In this document: one piece after another, positions 18,688-28,003 of the stretch
Layout of the letters: the number at the start of each line of letters is the position of its first letter
How positions within the stretch are numbered: the stretch's first letter is position 1
Assembly: GCA_022820365.1 (NCBI GenBank)
Contig: JAJEFO010000103.1
Location: 1-52,566 of the forward strand
DNA from: Silicimonas sp.
Lineage (GTDB): Bacteria; Pseudomonadota; Alphaproteobacteria; Rhodobacterales; Rhodobacteraceae
DNA: 52,566 bases
Direction of reading: 5' to 3'
Made by a program: the position numbers and the translations under genes
The notes under the pieces: generated by a model
The model's input: the letters and a program-made list of their open reading frames with translations, nothing else
Told to the model about the DNA's origin: nothing
Database searches by the model: none

Positions 18688-19917
18688 ATGTGGACAAAGG
18701 CTCTCGACATCGCACTTGGGAAGGTCGTCCAGATCGGCCTGCTGACGATCGAGTTGCCAAGTGGGAAGGTGCTCACGTTCGGCGACGGCAAAGGTCCGCA
18801 GGCACGCGTGTCCCTTACAGACAGCGCGACAGTCCGGCATATGGTGATCAACCCTGAACTTGCAGTCGGCGAAAGCTACATGAACGGAACGCTCGTCATC
18901 GAGAATGACGACCTCCACGGCCTTCTCGAACTGATCCTCCGCAACCTCGACGACCCGCATCAGGCCTGGTGGCAGCACGCGCAAGCGAAGCTTCGCACGA
19001 CCCTCAGGCGGTTCATGCAGCACAATGCCCGCCGCAATTCTGTCAGGAACGTCGCACATCACTACGATCTGTCAGGCGAGCTTTACGAGCTCTTCCTGGA
19101 TGCGGACCGGCAGTATTCCTGCGCCTATTTCCGCTCGCCTGACGACACGCTTGAAGTCGCTCAGGATCAAAAGAAGGCCCACATTGCCCAGAAACTGAGA
19201 ATCGAGCCGGGAATGCGCGTGCTCGACATCGGCTGCGGCTGGGGCGGAATGGGCCTCACGCTGGCGCGCGACCATGGCGCCCAGGTTCTCGGGATTACGC
19301 TCTCCAAGGAGCAGCTCGCGGTTGCGCAGGAGCGTGCGCGGGCCGAGGGCCTGGAACAGCAGGTCGAGTTCCGAATGGCCGACTACCGCGAGCTTTCGGG
19401 ACAGTTCGACCGGATCGTGTCGGTCGGCATGTTCGAACATGTAGGACTGCCGTATTTCGACGCCTATTTCCGTTCGGTGCGCGATCTTCTGACCCCCGAC
19501 GGGGTGGCGCTCATCCATACGATCGGGATCTCCGAGGCACCGTGCGCCACCAACCCGTGGATCGCCAAGTACATCTTTCCCGGCGGCTACGTCCCAAGCC
19601 TCTCGGAAATCGCGGCCTCGGTCGAGCGCCAGAATCTGTGGATTGCGGATGTCGAGTCCCTCAGGCTCCACTATGCCTATACGCTCCGGCACTGGTTCGA
19701 CCGGTTCGTCGCGAACGCCGACAAGGTGATTGAGCTCTATGACGAAAGATTCGTGAGGATGTGGAAGTTCTACCTCGTCGCCTGTGAGCAGACGTTCCGG
19801 CTCCGGCGTCAGGGCGTGTTCCAGTTCCAGATATCACGCGAGGTCGATGCGGTCCCAATAACGCGGGACTACCTGTATTCCGGCACTGCGGACGCGGAAC
19901 TGCGAGCTGCCGAGTAG
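18688..19917 (+). CDS. cfa: Cyclopropane-fatty-acyl-phospholipid synthase
   Basis: A 409-residue SAM-dependent enzyme that adds a methylene bridge to unsaturated acyl chains of membrane phospholipids. The SAM-binding motif is VLDIGCGWGGMGLTLA near residues 177-192. The family segments HYDLSGELYELFLD, YSCAYF, SVGMFEHVG and YIFPGGYVPSL are all present. Length fits Cfa (about 380-410 residues). The start ATG 18688 follows AAGGATTGAG. It faces the MoxR cluster tail to tail, with under 30 bp between the stops. Cfa-type enzymes are usually linked to stationary phase or membrane stress. Confidence 0.95.
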   Translation: MWTKALDIALGKVVQIGLLTIELPSGKVLTFGDGKGPQARVSLTDSATVRHMVINPELAVGESYMNGTLVIENDDLHGLLELILRNLDDPHQAWWQHAQAKLRTTLRRFMQHNARRNSVRNVAHHYDLSGELYELFLDADRQYSCAYFRSPDDTLEVAQDQKKAHIAQKLRIEPGMRVLDIGCGWGGMGLTLARDHGAQVLGITLSKEQLAVAQERARAEGLEQQVEFRMADYRELSGQFDRIVSVGMFEHVGLPYFDAYFRSVRDLLTPDGVALIHTIGISEAPCATNPWIAKYIFPGGYVPSLSEIAASVERQNLWIADVESLRLHYAYTLRHWFDRFVANADKVIELYDERFVRMWKFYLVACEQTFRLRRQGVFQFQISREVDAVPITRDYLYSGTADAELRAAE

Positions 19918-19946
19918 ACGAGACCCTTCCCAGTCGGATACCGCCG

Positions 19947-22025
19947 CTATCGCCGTCCTTCCCAGAACCAGGTGCCGATCATCAGAAGCGAGGCGATCAG
20001 TAGCATGGCCCAGGCCGGCAGCAACGGCGACACGCGGATGTCCGCCGTCAGGTATGCTTCGCGAGGGGTGATTCCAATCCACCCACGTCCCGATGCGACC
20101 TGGCCTTGCCGGACCCGGCGGATGTCCGGCACACCCTCGGTTACCTTGTGTATGCCGCCGCGCGTATCTGCCACCGGAGCTGCCAAGAGCGCATCGCTCG
20201 CGATCGTCGCCTCAAACTCTTTCAACGCTGCAGGTCCAAGTGCAGCGACACTTTCCTGGTCACCCTCTCTCAGCCGATAGAGCCCAGCTTCCGGCGCCTG
20301 CCAAGTCAGCGAGTAACGACCGGGTGCAACTTCTTCCAGCGGCAGCAGGATGACTTCACCATCCGGATCGATGACTTCGACGTCTCCAACCTCGTCATTG
20401 ATCGTCCGGCGGCTAATTGTCATGGTCAGACCTTCCGAGATCGCGGTCAGCGCTTCCTCTTCCAGGTCGGGCTCCTTCATCATCCAGTGCGCCAGCCGCC
20501 TGAGCAGTTCCAACTGCGGGCCGCCTCCCTCAAAGCCCCGCGACCAGAGCCATGCATGGTCCGACGCGAGCAGCGCAACGCGCCCCTCTCCGACCCGGTC
20601 GATTACCAGCAGTGGCGCATCGTCCAAGCCCTCCATGAGTGTGTGGCCATCGCCCTTGGCAGCCACGTCGATTTGCCGAAGCCACCTTCCCCAAGCCTGT
20701 TCGTTGCGGATTGCCGCATCCTTGACCGGTGCCAGGCCCTCGGTCACTGGGTGACGCTGGCCGATGCGGGTCACCTTTGGCAGGTAGGCGAATTCGCGCA
20801 CCAGTCCGCTCGGCGCGGCCGGGAGAATCTCGGCAAGCGGCGAATGGTAGATTGATTCGGCCGTTGCAAAATCCGGACCCGCTGCGACCAGCAGTGCACC
20901 TCCGCCCTCGACATGCTGCCTGATGCTGTCGAGATAGACTGCAGGCATGATGCCGCGCAGCTTGTAGCGGTCGAAGATGATCAGGTCGAACTCGCCGACC
21001 TTGTCCAGGAAGAGCTCACGCGTCGGAAAGGCGATCAGGCTGAGTTCGTTCACCGGTACCCCGTCCTGCTTTTCGGGCGGGCGCAGGATGGTGAAGTGCA
21101 CAAGATCCACCGAGGCATCCGATTTCAGGAGGTTGCGCCAGGTTCGCTCGCCTGCATGCGGCTGCCCGGAGACCAGCAGAACCCGCAAACGATCCCGCAC
21201 TCCGTTTATCTGCACGACCGCCGCATTGTTGCGCGTGGTCAGTTCGTTCGTTTGTTCAGGCAACGTGAACTGAATGACGTTCATGCCGCCATGCCGGAGC
21301 GTAACCGCAAGCTCGACATCCTGACCGACCGGCACCCGGAACCGGTCCGGCGCTCCGCCATCCAGGGAAATGTCGATGTCGGCCGTCCCGGGGAGGCCGG
21401 CAGGAACAGCTCCCTGATCCTCGACCTTCAGCGTCAAGGTGACCGGCTCGTCAATGATCGCGAATGCCGGAGCATTCCGAATCAGAAGACGGCGGTCCCA
21501 GTCGCCGTCTTGCCCGGTCAACAGCAGGTGCAACGGCGCGGGAAGTTCCGGTAGGTGATCAATGTCATGCAGTTGCCCGTCGCTCACGAGAATCAGGCCA
21601 GCAAGACGTGCGCGCGGCTCGCTTGCAATCGCGTCGGCAAGCGCCTTCATCAGGAGCGTGCCGCGATTGCCATCGCTGTCTTCAACATGAACCATGCGGA
21701 GCCCGACATTGCCGAGGGAGGCGATTTCCTCCTCGACCCTCGCGATCGCTTCCGCGGTTTGGGAAGGACGAACGTCGATGCCCTGGCTCGCACTTTCGTC
21801 AACCACAAGAATGACAAGGTCCGAAAGCGCTTCCCGCTCCTCGATCTGGGTCGACGGGTTCGCAACCGCCATCAGGAGCAGCGAAAGGGCGATCCCGCGG
21901 AGCCACCATCCTGAAAGGCCGCCCCGCACAGCCATCAAGATCAGGACCATCGAAGCGGCTGCCAATGACCAAAGCATCGCCCACGGCAGCAATGGCTCGA
22001 AAAAGATGCTGTGAACTACCTGCAT
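19947..22025 (-). CDS. Large membrane protein with glutamine amidotransferase-like fold (MoxR cluster)
   Basis: A 692-residue membrane-anchored protein. Two hydrophobic spans lie near the N-terminus (about residues 14-33 and 43-58) and one at the extreme C-terminus (LLPAWAMLLIASLLMIGTWFW). Between them is a large, probably periplasmic part. Residues from about 69 resemble the start of a von Willebrand A-like strand (LVILVVDESAS), and a later part (about 330-450, FDLIIFDRYKLRG, VEGGGALLVAAGPDF) resembles the class I amidotransferase-like fold found in this cluster. It lacks the catalytic cysteine motif of true amidotransferases as far as I can see. It is last in a four-gene operon. Function unknown. 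Confidence 0.75.
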   Translation of the reverse strand: MQVVHSIFFEPLLPWAMLWSLAAASMVLILMAVRGGLSGWWLRGIALSLLLMAVANPSTQIEEREALSDLVILVVDESASQGIDVRPSQTAEAIARVEEEIASLGNVGLRMVHVEDSDGNRGTLLMKALADAIASEPRARLAGLILVSDGQLHDIDHLPELPAPLHLLLTGQDGDWDRRLLIRNAPAFAIIDEPVTLTLKVEDQGAVPAGLPGTADIDISLDGGAPDRFRVPVGQDVELAVTLRHGGMNVIQFTLPEQTNELTTRNNAAVVQINGVRDRLRVLLVSGQPHAGERTWRNLLKSDASVDLVHFTILRPPEKQDGVPVNELSLIAFPTRELFLDKVGEFDLIIFDRYKLRGIMPAVYLDSIRQHVEGGGALLVAAGPDFATAESIYHSPLAEILPAAPSGLVREFAYLPKVTRIGQRHPVTEGLAPVKDAAIRNEQAWGRWLRQIDVAAKGDGHTLMEGLDDAPLLVIDRVGEGRVALLASDHAWLWSRGFEGGGPQLELLRRLAHWMMKEPDLEEEALTAISEGLTMTISRRTINDEVGDVEVIDPDGEVILLPLEEVAPGRYSLTWQAPEAGLYRLREGDQESVAALGPAALKEFEATIASDALLAAPVADTRGGIHKVTEGVPDIRRVRQGQVASGRGWIGITPREAYLTADIRVSPLLPAWAMLLIASLLMIGTWFWEGRR

Positions 22026-22125
22026 GGCTCAGTCGAGTCCGAGAATTTGCCCGAACTGCCGTCGGGCAGCGCTGGCGGTGGGAGCGGCGCAAGAAATGCC
22101 GGCGTGACGGTCTTGCTGAATCGCG

Positions 22126-24891
22126 TCATTGCCCCAGCCTGTCGAGCAGGGCCGGTACATGGACCTGGTCCGATTTGTAGTTCCCGGTCAGGACGTACAT
22201 GATCAGATTGACTCCGAAGCGATATGCGATCTCGCGCTGGCGTTCGCCAGAGAAGGCCCGACCCACCGGAAACATGGGCCGTCCCTGTGCATCCATTGCC
22301 CACGCTGCTGCCCAGTCGTTCCCACCGATCACCACCGGCGTCACATTGTCGTTGAGATTCCTGAACGGCATGCCCTCGGCCTGCAACGCATCGGCAGGCG
22401 CCGCTTCTACCCAGACGTTCCGGCCGGCATGACGGCCCGGAAAATCTTGAAGGAGGTAGAAGGACCGGGTCAGCACGTGATCATGAGGAATTGGCTCAAG
22501 CGGAGGAACATCGAGTGAAGTCGCCAGTTGTCTGAGCTTGGTCGCGTTTGAACCTCCCGAACCGTTTCCGAATGTCACGGCATCCCTTGTGTCGAAATGT
22601 ATCAGACCCCCCGCCCTGAGATACCGATTGAGCTTCTCATATGCCTCGGCCGAGGGGCGCGGCTGCGCATCGGTCACCGGCCAATACAGGAATGGAAAGA
22701 CCGAGAGTTCATCTGTCTCGATATTTACTCCGACCGGCTCGGCGGGCTCGACCGAAGTTCTGCGGACAAGAATGTTCGAAAGCCCCCTCAACCCCGCCGC
22801 AGCCACTCGATCCACTGCCGCGTCACCGGTGATGACATATGCAAGCGTCACCTCCGACGCCGCCGAGACAAGTCGCTCGAAATCCTGTTCCTGTGCGGGT
22901 GCAGGTGATGCGTGCCAAAGCAGGACCGCACCAGCCATTGCAGCCGGGGCACCCATCCGTGACATGCGGCCCGATTGCCAGAGCGTCGCCAGCACGTCGA
23001 CCATGAACACCAGGATCGCCAATAAGAGAAGAGGACCCTTCAGAGGCAAAGACTGGGAAGCCGCAAACTCCTTAACCGGAACATCGACGGGCCAGACAGC
23101 CGCGGCCAACTGCTCCGATGCGCCAAACGCATTGAGTCCGATTGTGCCGCTTTCGCCAACATAAATTCCGGGCGGCAAATCCGGGCCAGGGCTTTCTGTC
23201 ACCAACCTTACCCCGTCGACACCTGCAATTGTCCCTGCCGCACTCACGTTGCCGAACCCGTCGAGGCGTCGCTCCAGCGTCCACACAGTGCCCTGCAGAT
23301 CCTCCGCAGATGGCAGTGTCTGCCGCGTGGAAACCGCTAACCGTTCGAGCATCTGCACGAAGAGGCCGGATAGCGGCAGGTTCGACCAGTCTGCATTTGC
23401 GGTCACGTGAAACAGCACAACCTGTCCATTGCCCAGACGCTTGCGCGTAACGAGCGGCGTGCCGTCTGCCAATGTGGCGATCGTCCGCTCGGCCATGCTC
23501 GGATCAGGCTGTGCCACCACCTGGCTCGACACCGTGACGTCATCGGGAACGGTAAGCCCAAAAAACGGGCTCGCCGCCGAAAAGGCCCTGAGCCGCTTGG
23601 GTTCGCCCCAGCTCATCGCTCCCCCGACACGGCGTCCTCCCGCGCGAAGTCGCACCGGCAACAGCACTTCCTCCGCCTCGCGACCAATGTCGGACGCGGC
23701 CAGACGCGGGCCTGCAAACCGCAGCAGCAGACCGCCATCGCGCACCCACTGCTCAACCGCGTTGCGCTCACTGCCTGCAAGCGAGGCAACGTCGGCCATG
23801 GCAATCACGTCGGGGCTGGCGAGGACAATGTCTTGAACAGAACCGCGAATCAGGTCGGCACCCGGGCGCAGCGCCTGTTCAAGGTAGTGCGTCGGTGAAA
23901 GGAGCCGTGACCCTTCCCGCTCCTCGCGCGCGGCAATGATTGCTACCTCGTGGCGGCCAAGGCTGTCATCCGTCAAGCTGACGGCACCGGCAGAACGAAT
24001 TCCCTCGATCTCGAAGCGCGTCAACCTGTTCGTGAGTTCGGGCGGCAGCGACAGGCCGGCCTCGGCCTCGCTCTCACCCTCGGGGAATTCGACGTCGACA
24101 CGTGCCAGTTGCCGCTCAATGCCGCCGGGGTCGAGGCCATGCGCCACAACCACCACTGCACTTGTTTCATTGCTCCGGCTCCTCGCTACCGGCACCTGAA
24201 TCGTCCCGTCGCCGATTCTGGCAGGCTTCAGCGCCAGAACGGGATGCCGGGACTCAAAGACAGACACTTGCCCGCGCTCCTGGAGTTCAGCCAGCGCCTC
24301 GCTTCGCCAATCCTGCGCGATCCCGTCCGAAAACCAGAACGTGTCGAATCTGCCGTCCAGCCCGGACAGCCAGGACAGCACTGCAGGTCCATCCGGCATC
24401 CACGGCTCAGGCCCAACGCCCGGAAGATCCGACAACCAGTTCCTTGCCGAACGGAACGGCAAGACCGGGCGTGGCGGCAGGTCTGTCAGCGAGACAACGG
24501 CGGTCTCTCGACCTGCCACAGACGCTTCACCAAGAAGACTCTCGACATGTTCGTTCCGCACTGACCAGTTAGGCGCATCCGCCCAACTGCCGTCGAACAG
24601 CAACAACAGCGGTCCTTCGCGAACCGTGTCCGCTCGAGGAGTCAGGACGGGATCCGCAAACCCGATGATGGCAGCCGCGACCGCCAACATCCGAAGCAAC
24701 AGAAGCCACCAGGGCGTTCGGTCAGTCTGCACCTCGTCATCCGCGAGGCCAAGCAACAGGGCGACTCCGGGGAAGAGCCGCCGGACGGGTGCCGGTGGCA
24801 CGGTTCGGAGCAGGATCCAGAGAATTGGCAGCAGCGGCAAGCCCAGGAGCAGCCATGGGTTGGCGAATGCCAGGGGACCAAGCGCCCACAT
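22126..24891 (-). CDS. BatA/DUF4159 membrane protein
   Basis: A 921-residue protein. The N-terminus is the BatA-type anchor (LAFANPWLLLGLPLLPILWILL and a second span LLLLRMLAVAAAIIGFADPVL). Another membrane span lies near residues 635-655 (LLLLAILVFMVDVLATLW). The last 230 residues form a DUF4159 domain (LAYVITGDAAVDRVAAAGLRGL, GGLIHFDTRDAV, REIAYRFGVNLIMYVLTGNYKSDQVH). ATG 24891 is chosen over an in-frame TTG three bases upstream. The gene lies between the DUF58 gene (73 bp upstream) and the amidotransferase-like gene. Function unproven; relatives sit in MoxR clusters tied to stress resistance or protein-complex maturation. Confidence 0.82.
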   Translation of the reverse strand: MWALGPLAFANPWLLLGLPLLPILWILLRTVPPAPVRRLFPGVALLLGLADDEVQTDRTPWWLLLLRMLAVAAAIIGFADPVLTPRADTVREGPLLLLFDGSWADAPNWSVRNEHVESLLGEASVAGRETAVVSLTDLPPRPVLPFRSARNWLSDLPGVGPEPWMPDGPAVLSWLSGLDGRFDTFWFSDGIAQDWRSEALAELQERGQVSVFESRHPVLALKPARIGDGTIQVPVARSRSNETSAVVVVAHGLDPGGIERQLARVDVEFPEGESEAEAGLSLPPELTNRLTRFEIEGIRSAGAVSLTDDSLGRHEVAIIAAREEREGSRLLSPTHYLEQALRPGADLIRGSVQDIVLASPDVIAMADVASLAGSERNAVEQWVRDGGLLLRFAGPRLAASDIGREAEEVLLPVRLRAGGRRVGGAMSWGEPKRLRAFSAASPFFGLTVPDDVTVSSQVVAQPDPSMAERTIATLADGTPLVTRKRLGNGQVVLFHVTANADWSNLPLSGLFVQMLERLAVSTRQTLPSAEDLQGTVWTLERRLDGFGNVSAAGTIAGVDGVRLVTESPGPDLPPGIYVGESGTIGLNAFGASEQLAAAVWPVDVPVKEFAASQSLPLKGPLLLLAILVFMVDVLATLWQSGRMSRMGAPAAMAGAVLLWHASPAPAQEQDFERLVSAASEVTLAYVITGDAAVDRVAAAGLRGLSNILVRRTSVEPAEPVGVNIETDELSVFPFLYWPVTDAQPRPSAEAYEKLNRYLRAGGLIHFDTRDAVTFGNGSGGSNATKLRQLATSLDVPPLEPIPHDHVLTRSFYLLQDFPGRHAGRNVWVEAAPADALQAEGMPFRNLNDNVTPVVIGGNDWAAAWAMDAQGRPMFPVGRAFSGERQREIAYRFGVNLIMYVLTGNYKSDQVHVPALLDRLGQ

Positions 24892-24967
24892 CAAACTGGG
24901 CCCCGAGGCACGGCCGGAAGGATTGGCCGGGACTCACTCGACGATTTTGGCTGTCTGGACATCGCCG

Positions 24968-25867
24968 TCAATGCTCCCTGGCCAGCGCCATGTACAGCCA
25001 AAGGAGGGCCGCCGATGCCGGGGATCCGGTGCGACAGACGTTGAATTGCCAGCCCGCCAGCCTTGCAAGCTCCCACAGCTCGGCCTTCCTGTCCGCCAGC
25101 CGCTCCAGATAGCGGTCGCGAAGTTCGTCCGCCTTCAAGGTTTCGTGCGTGAGCGTTCCACCCATGGATTCGAAGACCGTGCGCCCTGCGAACGGAAAGG
25201 CCTCCTCCTGCGGGTCTAGAACCTGGAGGAGCACGCCTTCAATGGCGCGGTCGGCGGCACCGGTCACGGCTTGCCGGACGGGCTCCAGGTCGCCCAGGAA
25301 ATCCGACAAAAGAACGGCGCGCGTCCTGGCCGGCGCATCGGCAAGCTCGGGCACGGGGTAGTCGGTGGTATCCTCCCCTTCGGCAATTGCACTGTTCAGT
25401 CGCATCAACTGGGCATGACCGTTCCGCGGCGGCAAGCCGGAATTGGCCAAGCCAACGCGCTCACCGCCGCGCATCAGCAGAATCGCCAACGCCAGCGCCA
25501 GCCTCCGCGCCATGTCGACCTTGCTCGGCAACGATTTCGACGATGAAAAATGCATGGACCGGCCCATGTCCAGCCAGATCATCACCGACTGGACGGCCTG
25601 CCACTCCTTCTCGCGCACAAACAGCGCATCGTCGCTGCGTGCCGAACGCCGCCAGTCGATCATGCTGATTTCGTCGCCTGCGCTGCTTGGCCGGTACTGC
25701 CAGAACTCGTCGCCCGTTCCGACCCGCCTGCGCCCGTGCTCGCCGGGCATAACGCAGGCCGCAAGGCGTTCCGCAGAGGCCAGCAGGGGCGGGAACTTCT
25801 CGGCGAGAGTCTCTGCCTCGCGGCGCAGTTGCGCGGTCGTGCTGGACGTCGCCTGCGCCACGCTCAA
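24968..25867 (-). CDS. DUF58 domain protein
   Basis: A 299-residue protein of the DUF58 family, which has a von Willebrand A-like fold. The family core is plain: GEHGRRRVGTGDEFWQYRP, then GDEISMIDWRRSARSDD and the strand VMIWLDMGRSM, roughly residues 43-125. No signal peptide is seen at the N-terminus and only weak hydrophobic stretches. The start overlaps the MoxR stop by 4 bp (ATGA), so it is coupled to the ATPase, the usual pairing. In characterised relatives MoxR works with VWA-type partners as a chaperone; the client here is unknown. Confidence 0.88.
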   Translation of the reverse strand: MSVAQATSSTTAQLRREAETLAEKFPPLLASAERLAACVMPGEHGRRRVGTGDEFWQYRPSSAGDEISMIDWRRSARSDDALFVREKEWQAVQSVMIWLDMGRSMHFSSSKSLPSKVDMARRLALALAILLMRGGERVGLANSGLPPRNGHAQLMRLNSAIAEGEDTTDYPVPELADAPARTRAVLLSDFLGDLEPVRQAVTGAADRAIEGVLLQVLDPQEEAFPFAGRTVFESMGGTLTHETLKADELRDRYLERLADRKAELWELARLAGWQFNVCRTGSPASAALLWLYMALAREH

Positions 25868-26874
25868 GCCGCTTCCTCGATCCGGGCAACTTGACGGGAT
25901 ACATCGTCAATGACTTCCTGCAACGTCAAGCCTTGGGCACGGGCAGCAAAACTAAGCGCCATGCGATGAGTGAGTACCGGTGTCGCAAGGGCCGTCACAT
26001 CCTCTTCGGACGGTGCGAGTCGTCCATCGAGAAGCGCGCGTGCCCTGACCGTAAGCGCAAGGGCCTGCGCAGCGCGTGGACCCGGCCCCCAACTGACATG
26101 CTGCTGCACGATGTCGGGCGCGTCTGCCTCCTCCGGACGGCAGCAGCGCACCAGGTCAAGAATCGACTCCATCACGGATTCACCCACAGGCATCCGGCGC
26201 ACGATCGTCTGTGCGGCGACGAGTTCATCCGGAGTCAGGACCTGGGTTGACTGCTCTTCGTCCGCGCCCGTGGTCGCAAGCAGGATGTCTCGCTCGGTCT
26301 CCCGGTCAGGGTAAGGAACATCAATCTGCACGAGAAACCGGTCCAGTTGCGCCTCCGGCAGGGGATATGTTCCCTCCTGCTCTATCGGGTTCTGCGTTGC
26401 CAGCACATGAAACGGCGCGGGCAGTTCATGTTCGTCCCCCGCGATGGTCACCGACTTTTCCTGCATGGCCTGCAGCAATGCGGACTGCGTCCTCGGGCTC
26501 GCCCGGTTTATCTCGTCGGCCATGAGCAGCTGGCAGAACACCGGACCCTTGATGAACTTGAACACTCGGCTGCCGTCAGCGCCGGTTTCCAGAACTTCCG
26601 ATCCAAGAATGTCGGCAGGCATCAGGTCCGGCGTGAACTGGACTCGCTTTCCGTCCAGCCCCAAAACGGTCGAGAGCGTCTCCACAAGCCGTGTCTTGCC
26701 AAGTCCCGGCACGCCGACCAGCAGGCCATGCCCACCGCAAAGAATTGCCGACAGCACGAGATCCACCACTCGCTCTTGCCCAATGAACCGCTTGGTGATG
26801 CTGCTCTTCACGTCTGACAGCCGTTCGCACAGCCCTTCGATCCCGGCCACCAGTTCAGATGAAGCATCGGACAT
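25864..26874 (-). CDS. MoxR-family AAA+ ATPase
   Basis: A 336-residue cytoplasmic ATPase. Walker A is GVPGLGKT (residues 54-61), Walker B LLMADEINRASPRTQSALLQAMQE, and the sensor/arginine-finger area ATQNPIEQEGTYPLPEAQLDRF. This is the MoxR pattern in the AAA_3 family. The frame is open seven codons further, but ATG 26874 follows AAAGGGAGCG and begins MSDASSEL. It heads the operon MoxR-DUF58-DUF4159-amidotransferase-like. It probably acts as a chaperone that remodels or loads a cofactor on an envelope or metalloenzyme target. Divergent from the DUF1285 gene. Confidence 0.93.
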   Translation of the reverse strand: MSDASSELVAGIEGLCERLSDVKSSITKRFIGQERVVDLVLSAILCGGHGLLVGVPGLGKTRLVETLSTVLGLDGKRVQFTPDLMPADILGSEVLETGADGSRVFKFIKGPVFCQLLMADEINRASPRTQSALLQAMQEKSVTIAGDEHELPAPFHVLATQNPIEQEGTYPLPEAQLDRFLVQIDVPYPDRETERDILLATTGADEEQSTQVLTPDELVAAQTIVRRMPVGESVMESILDLVRCCRPEEADAPDIVQQHVSWGPGPRAAQALALTVRARALLDGRLAPSEEDVTALATPVLTHRMALSFAARAQGLTLQEVIDDVSRQVARIEEAA

Positions 26875-26934
26875 GGCAATCGCTCCCTTTCGCACTATTA
26901 TGCACAGTAGAACGAACTATTGCTCCGGGCACAA

Positions 26935-27534
26935 ATGGCAAAATCCGAAGGCGGTCAAAACCCCGTGAAACCCTCGGCGGAGAGCATAGCCGCGACGGCC
27001 CGAGCCGCGTCTCGGCGCGGGCTGCCTCCGGTTCACCTCTGGAATCCGCCCGATTGCGGCGATCTCGACATGCGGATCGCGAGGGACGGCACGTGGTTCT
27101 ATCTTGGCACGCCCATCGGGCGACCAGAGCTCGTGCGGCTGTTTTCGACGATTCTCAGGAAGGACGGGGATCGCTATGTGCTGGTCACGCCCGTTGAGAA
27201 AGTGGGAATCACCGTCGATGACGCGCCATTCGTGGCCGTCGACTTCACTGTCAAAGGCGAAGGCTTGGCTCAAACGCTGAACTTCGTGACCAATCTCGGC
27301 GACGAGGCCAGTGCGGGATCGGAGCATCCGATTCGAGTCGAGAGGGATCCGGCGACCGGCGAGCCCTCGCCGTATGTCCACATTCGCGCGGATCTCGAGG
27401 CGCTGATCGATCGCAAGAGCTTCTATAGGCTGGTGGAAATCGGGGCCCATCATGAAAATGACGGTGCAAGCTGGTTTGGCCTCTGGTCCGGTGGCCAATT
27501 TTTTCCGATCATTCCGTCGGCGGAATTGCCATAG
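26935..27534 (+). CDS. DUF1285 family protein
   Basis: A 199-residue soluble protein matching DUF1285, known mainly from structural genomics. The family core is DMRIARDGTWFYLGTPIGRPELVRLFSTILR (about residues 46-76), followed by YVLVTPVEKVGITVDDAPFVAV. ATG 26935 is preferred over an upstream in-frame TTG. The gene pairs divergently with MoxR, as is usual in this group. Its stop codon (27532-27534) directly abuts a tRNA-like fragment, so the stretch after it was replaced by recombination; the C-terminus (FFPIIPSAELP) still looks complete. Function unknown. Confidence 0.85.
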   Translation: MAKSEGGQNPVKPSAESIAATARAASRRGLPPVHLWNPPDCGDLDMRIARDGTWFYLGTPIGRPELVRLFSTILRKDGDRYVLVTPVEKVGITVDDAPFVAVDFTVKGEGLAQTLNFVTNLGDEASAGSEHPIRVERDPATGEPSPYVHIRADLEALIDRKSFYRLVEIGAHHENDGASWFGLWSGGQFFPIIPSAELP

Positions 27535-27578
27535 GGCTCGCAACCTCAAGATCGCAGGTTCAATTCCCGCCCGCGCAA
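27535..27578 (+). tRNA. 3' half of an initiator-like tRNA gene (non-functional fragment)
   Basis: These 44 bases align without gaps to the 3' half of alphaproteobacterial tRNA-fMet as I remember it, from the anticodon loop through the T arm to the acceptor strand, with 37 of 44 identical. The T loop region (TCGCAGGTTCAA) is intact. The anticodon position reads CGC instead of CAT, and there is no D arm or 5' acceptor strand upstream, so it cannot be a working tRNA. It looks like the duplicated half-site left when an element integrates into a tRNA 3' end. Confidence 0.6.
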
Positions 27579-27950
27579 TTGCCGCGACAGCCACTCCTGA
27601 CACAGGTGTTCTGGTCCGTGTGCCGTGGCTCCCGTTCCCGGCCCATTCGAGGATGGTGCCGAGATCGCCGTACAGCAAGGCGGCCATCTCGGGCACCGTG
27701 GCGCCCAGGCAAAAAATTTGTCTGATCGAGGCCCTCATGGCCAACGCCGCCGTGTCGCGGTCCTCCAGATGGTCCGTCGCCACGGCAAGCCGAGCCACCC
27801 TGCGCCGACAAATGTCCGCTGTGCTGGATTGGATCTCCGGAGGGACGACGGGCGCACGCGCGGTCGAGAGCCGTTCGGCCAGTTCGTCTCGCCACGCTGC
27901 CAGCTCGTGCAGCTGGTCCACCATGCCAACAGCATGGCCCCCGCCCCCAA
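27575..27950 (-). pseudogene. Remnant of a large serine recombinase, C-terminal part
   Basis: The minus strand holds about 110 residues that resemble the C-terminal coiled-coil and end of large serine (resolvase-type) recombinases: QLHELAAWRDELAERLS, then APVVPPEIQSSTADICRRRVARL, RASIRQIFCLG and LLYGDLGTILEWAGNGS. No catalytic N-terminal domain or recombinase domain is left; the neighbouring GNAT gene ends at 28004. The frame then reads antisense through the tRNA fragment, producing ARAGIEPAILRL, a peptide typical of integrase frames that run across a tRNA attachment site. It should be inactive. Identification rests on remembered family patterns. Confidence 0.55.
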
Positions 27951-28003
27951 AGCGGCACGACGGATATCCTTGCCGACAAACGAGAATTTGCGCGATGTCG
28001 GAC

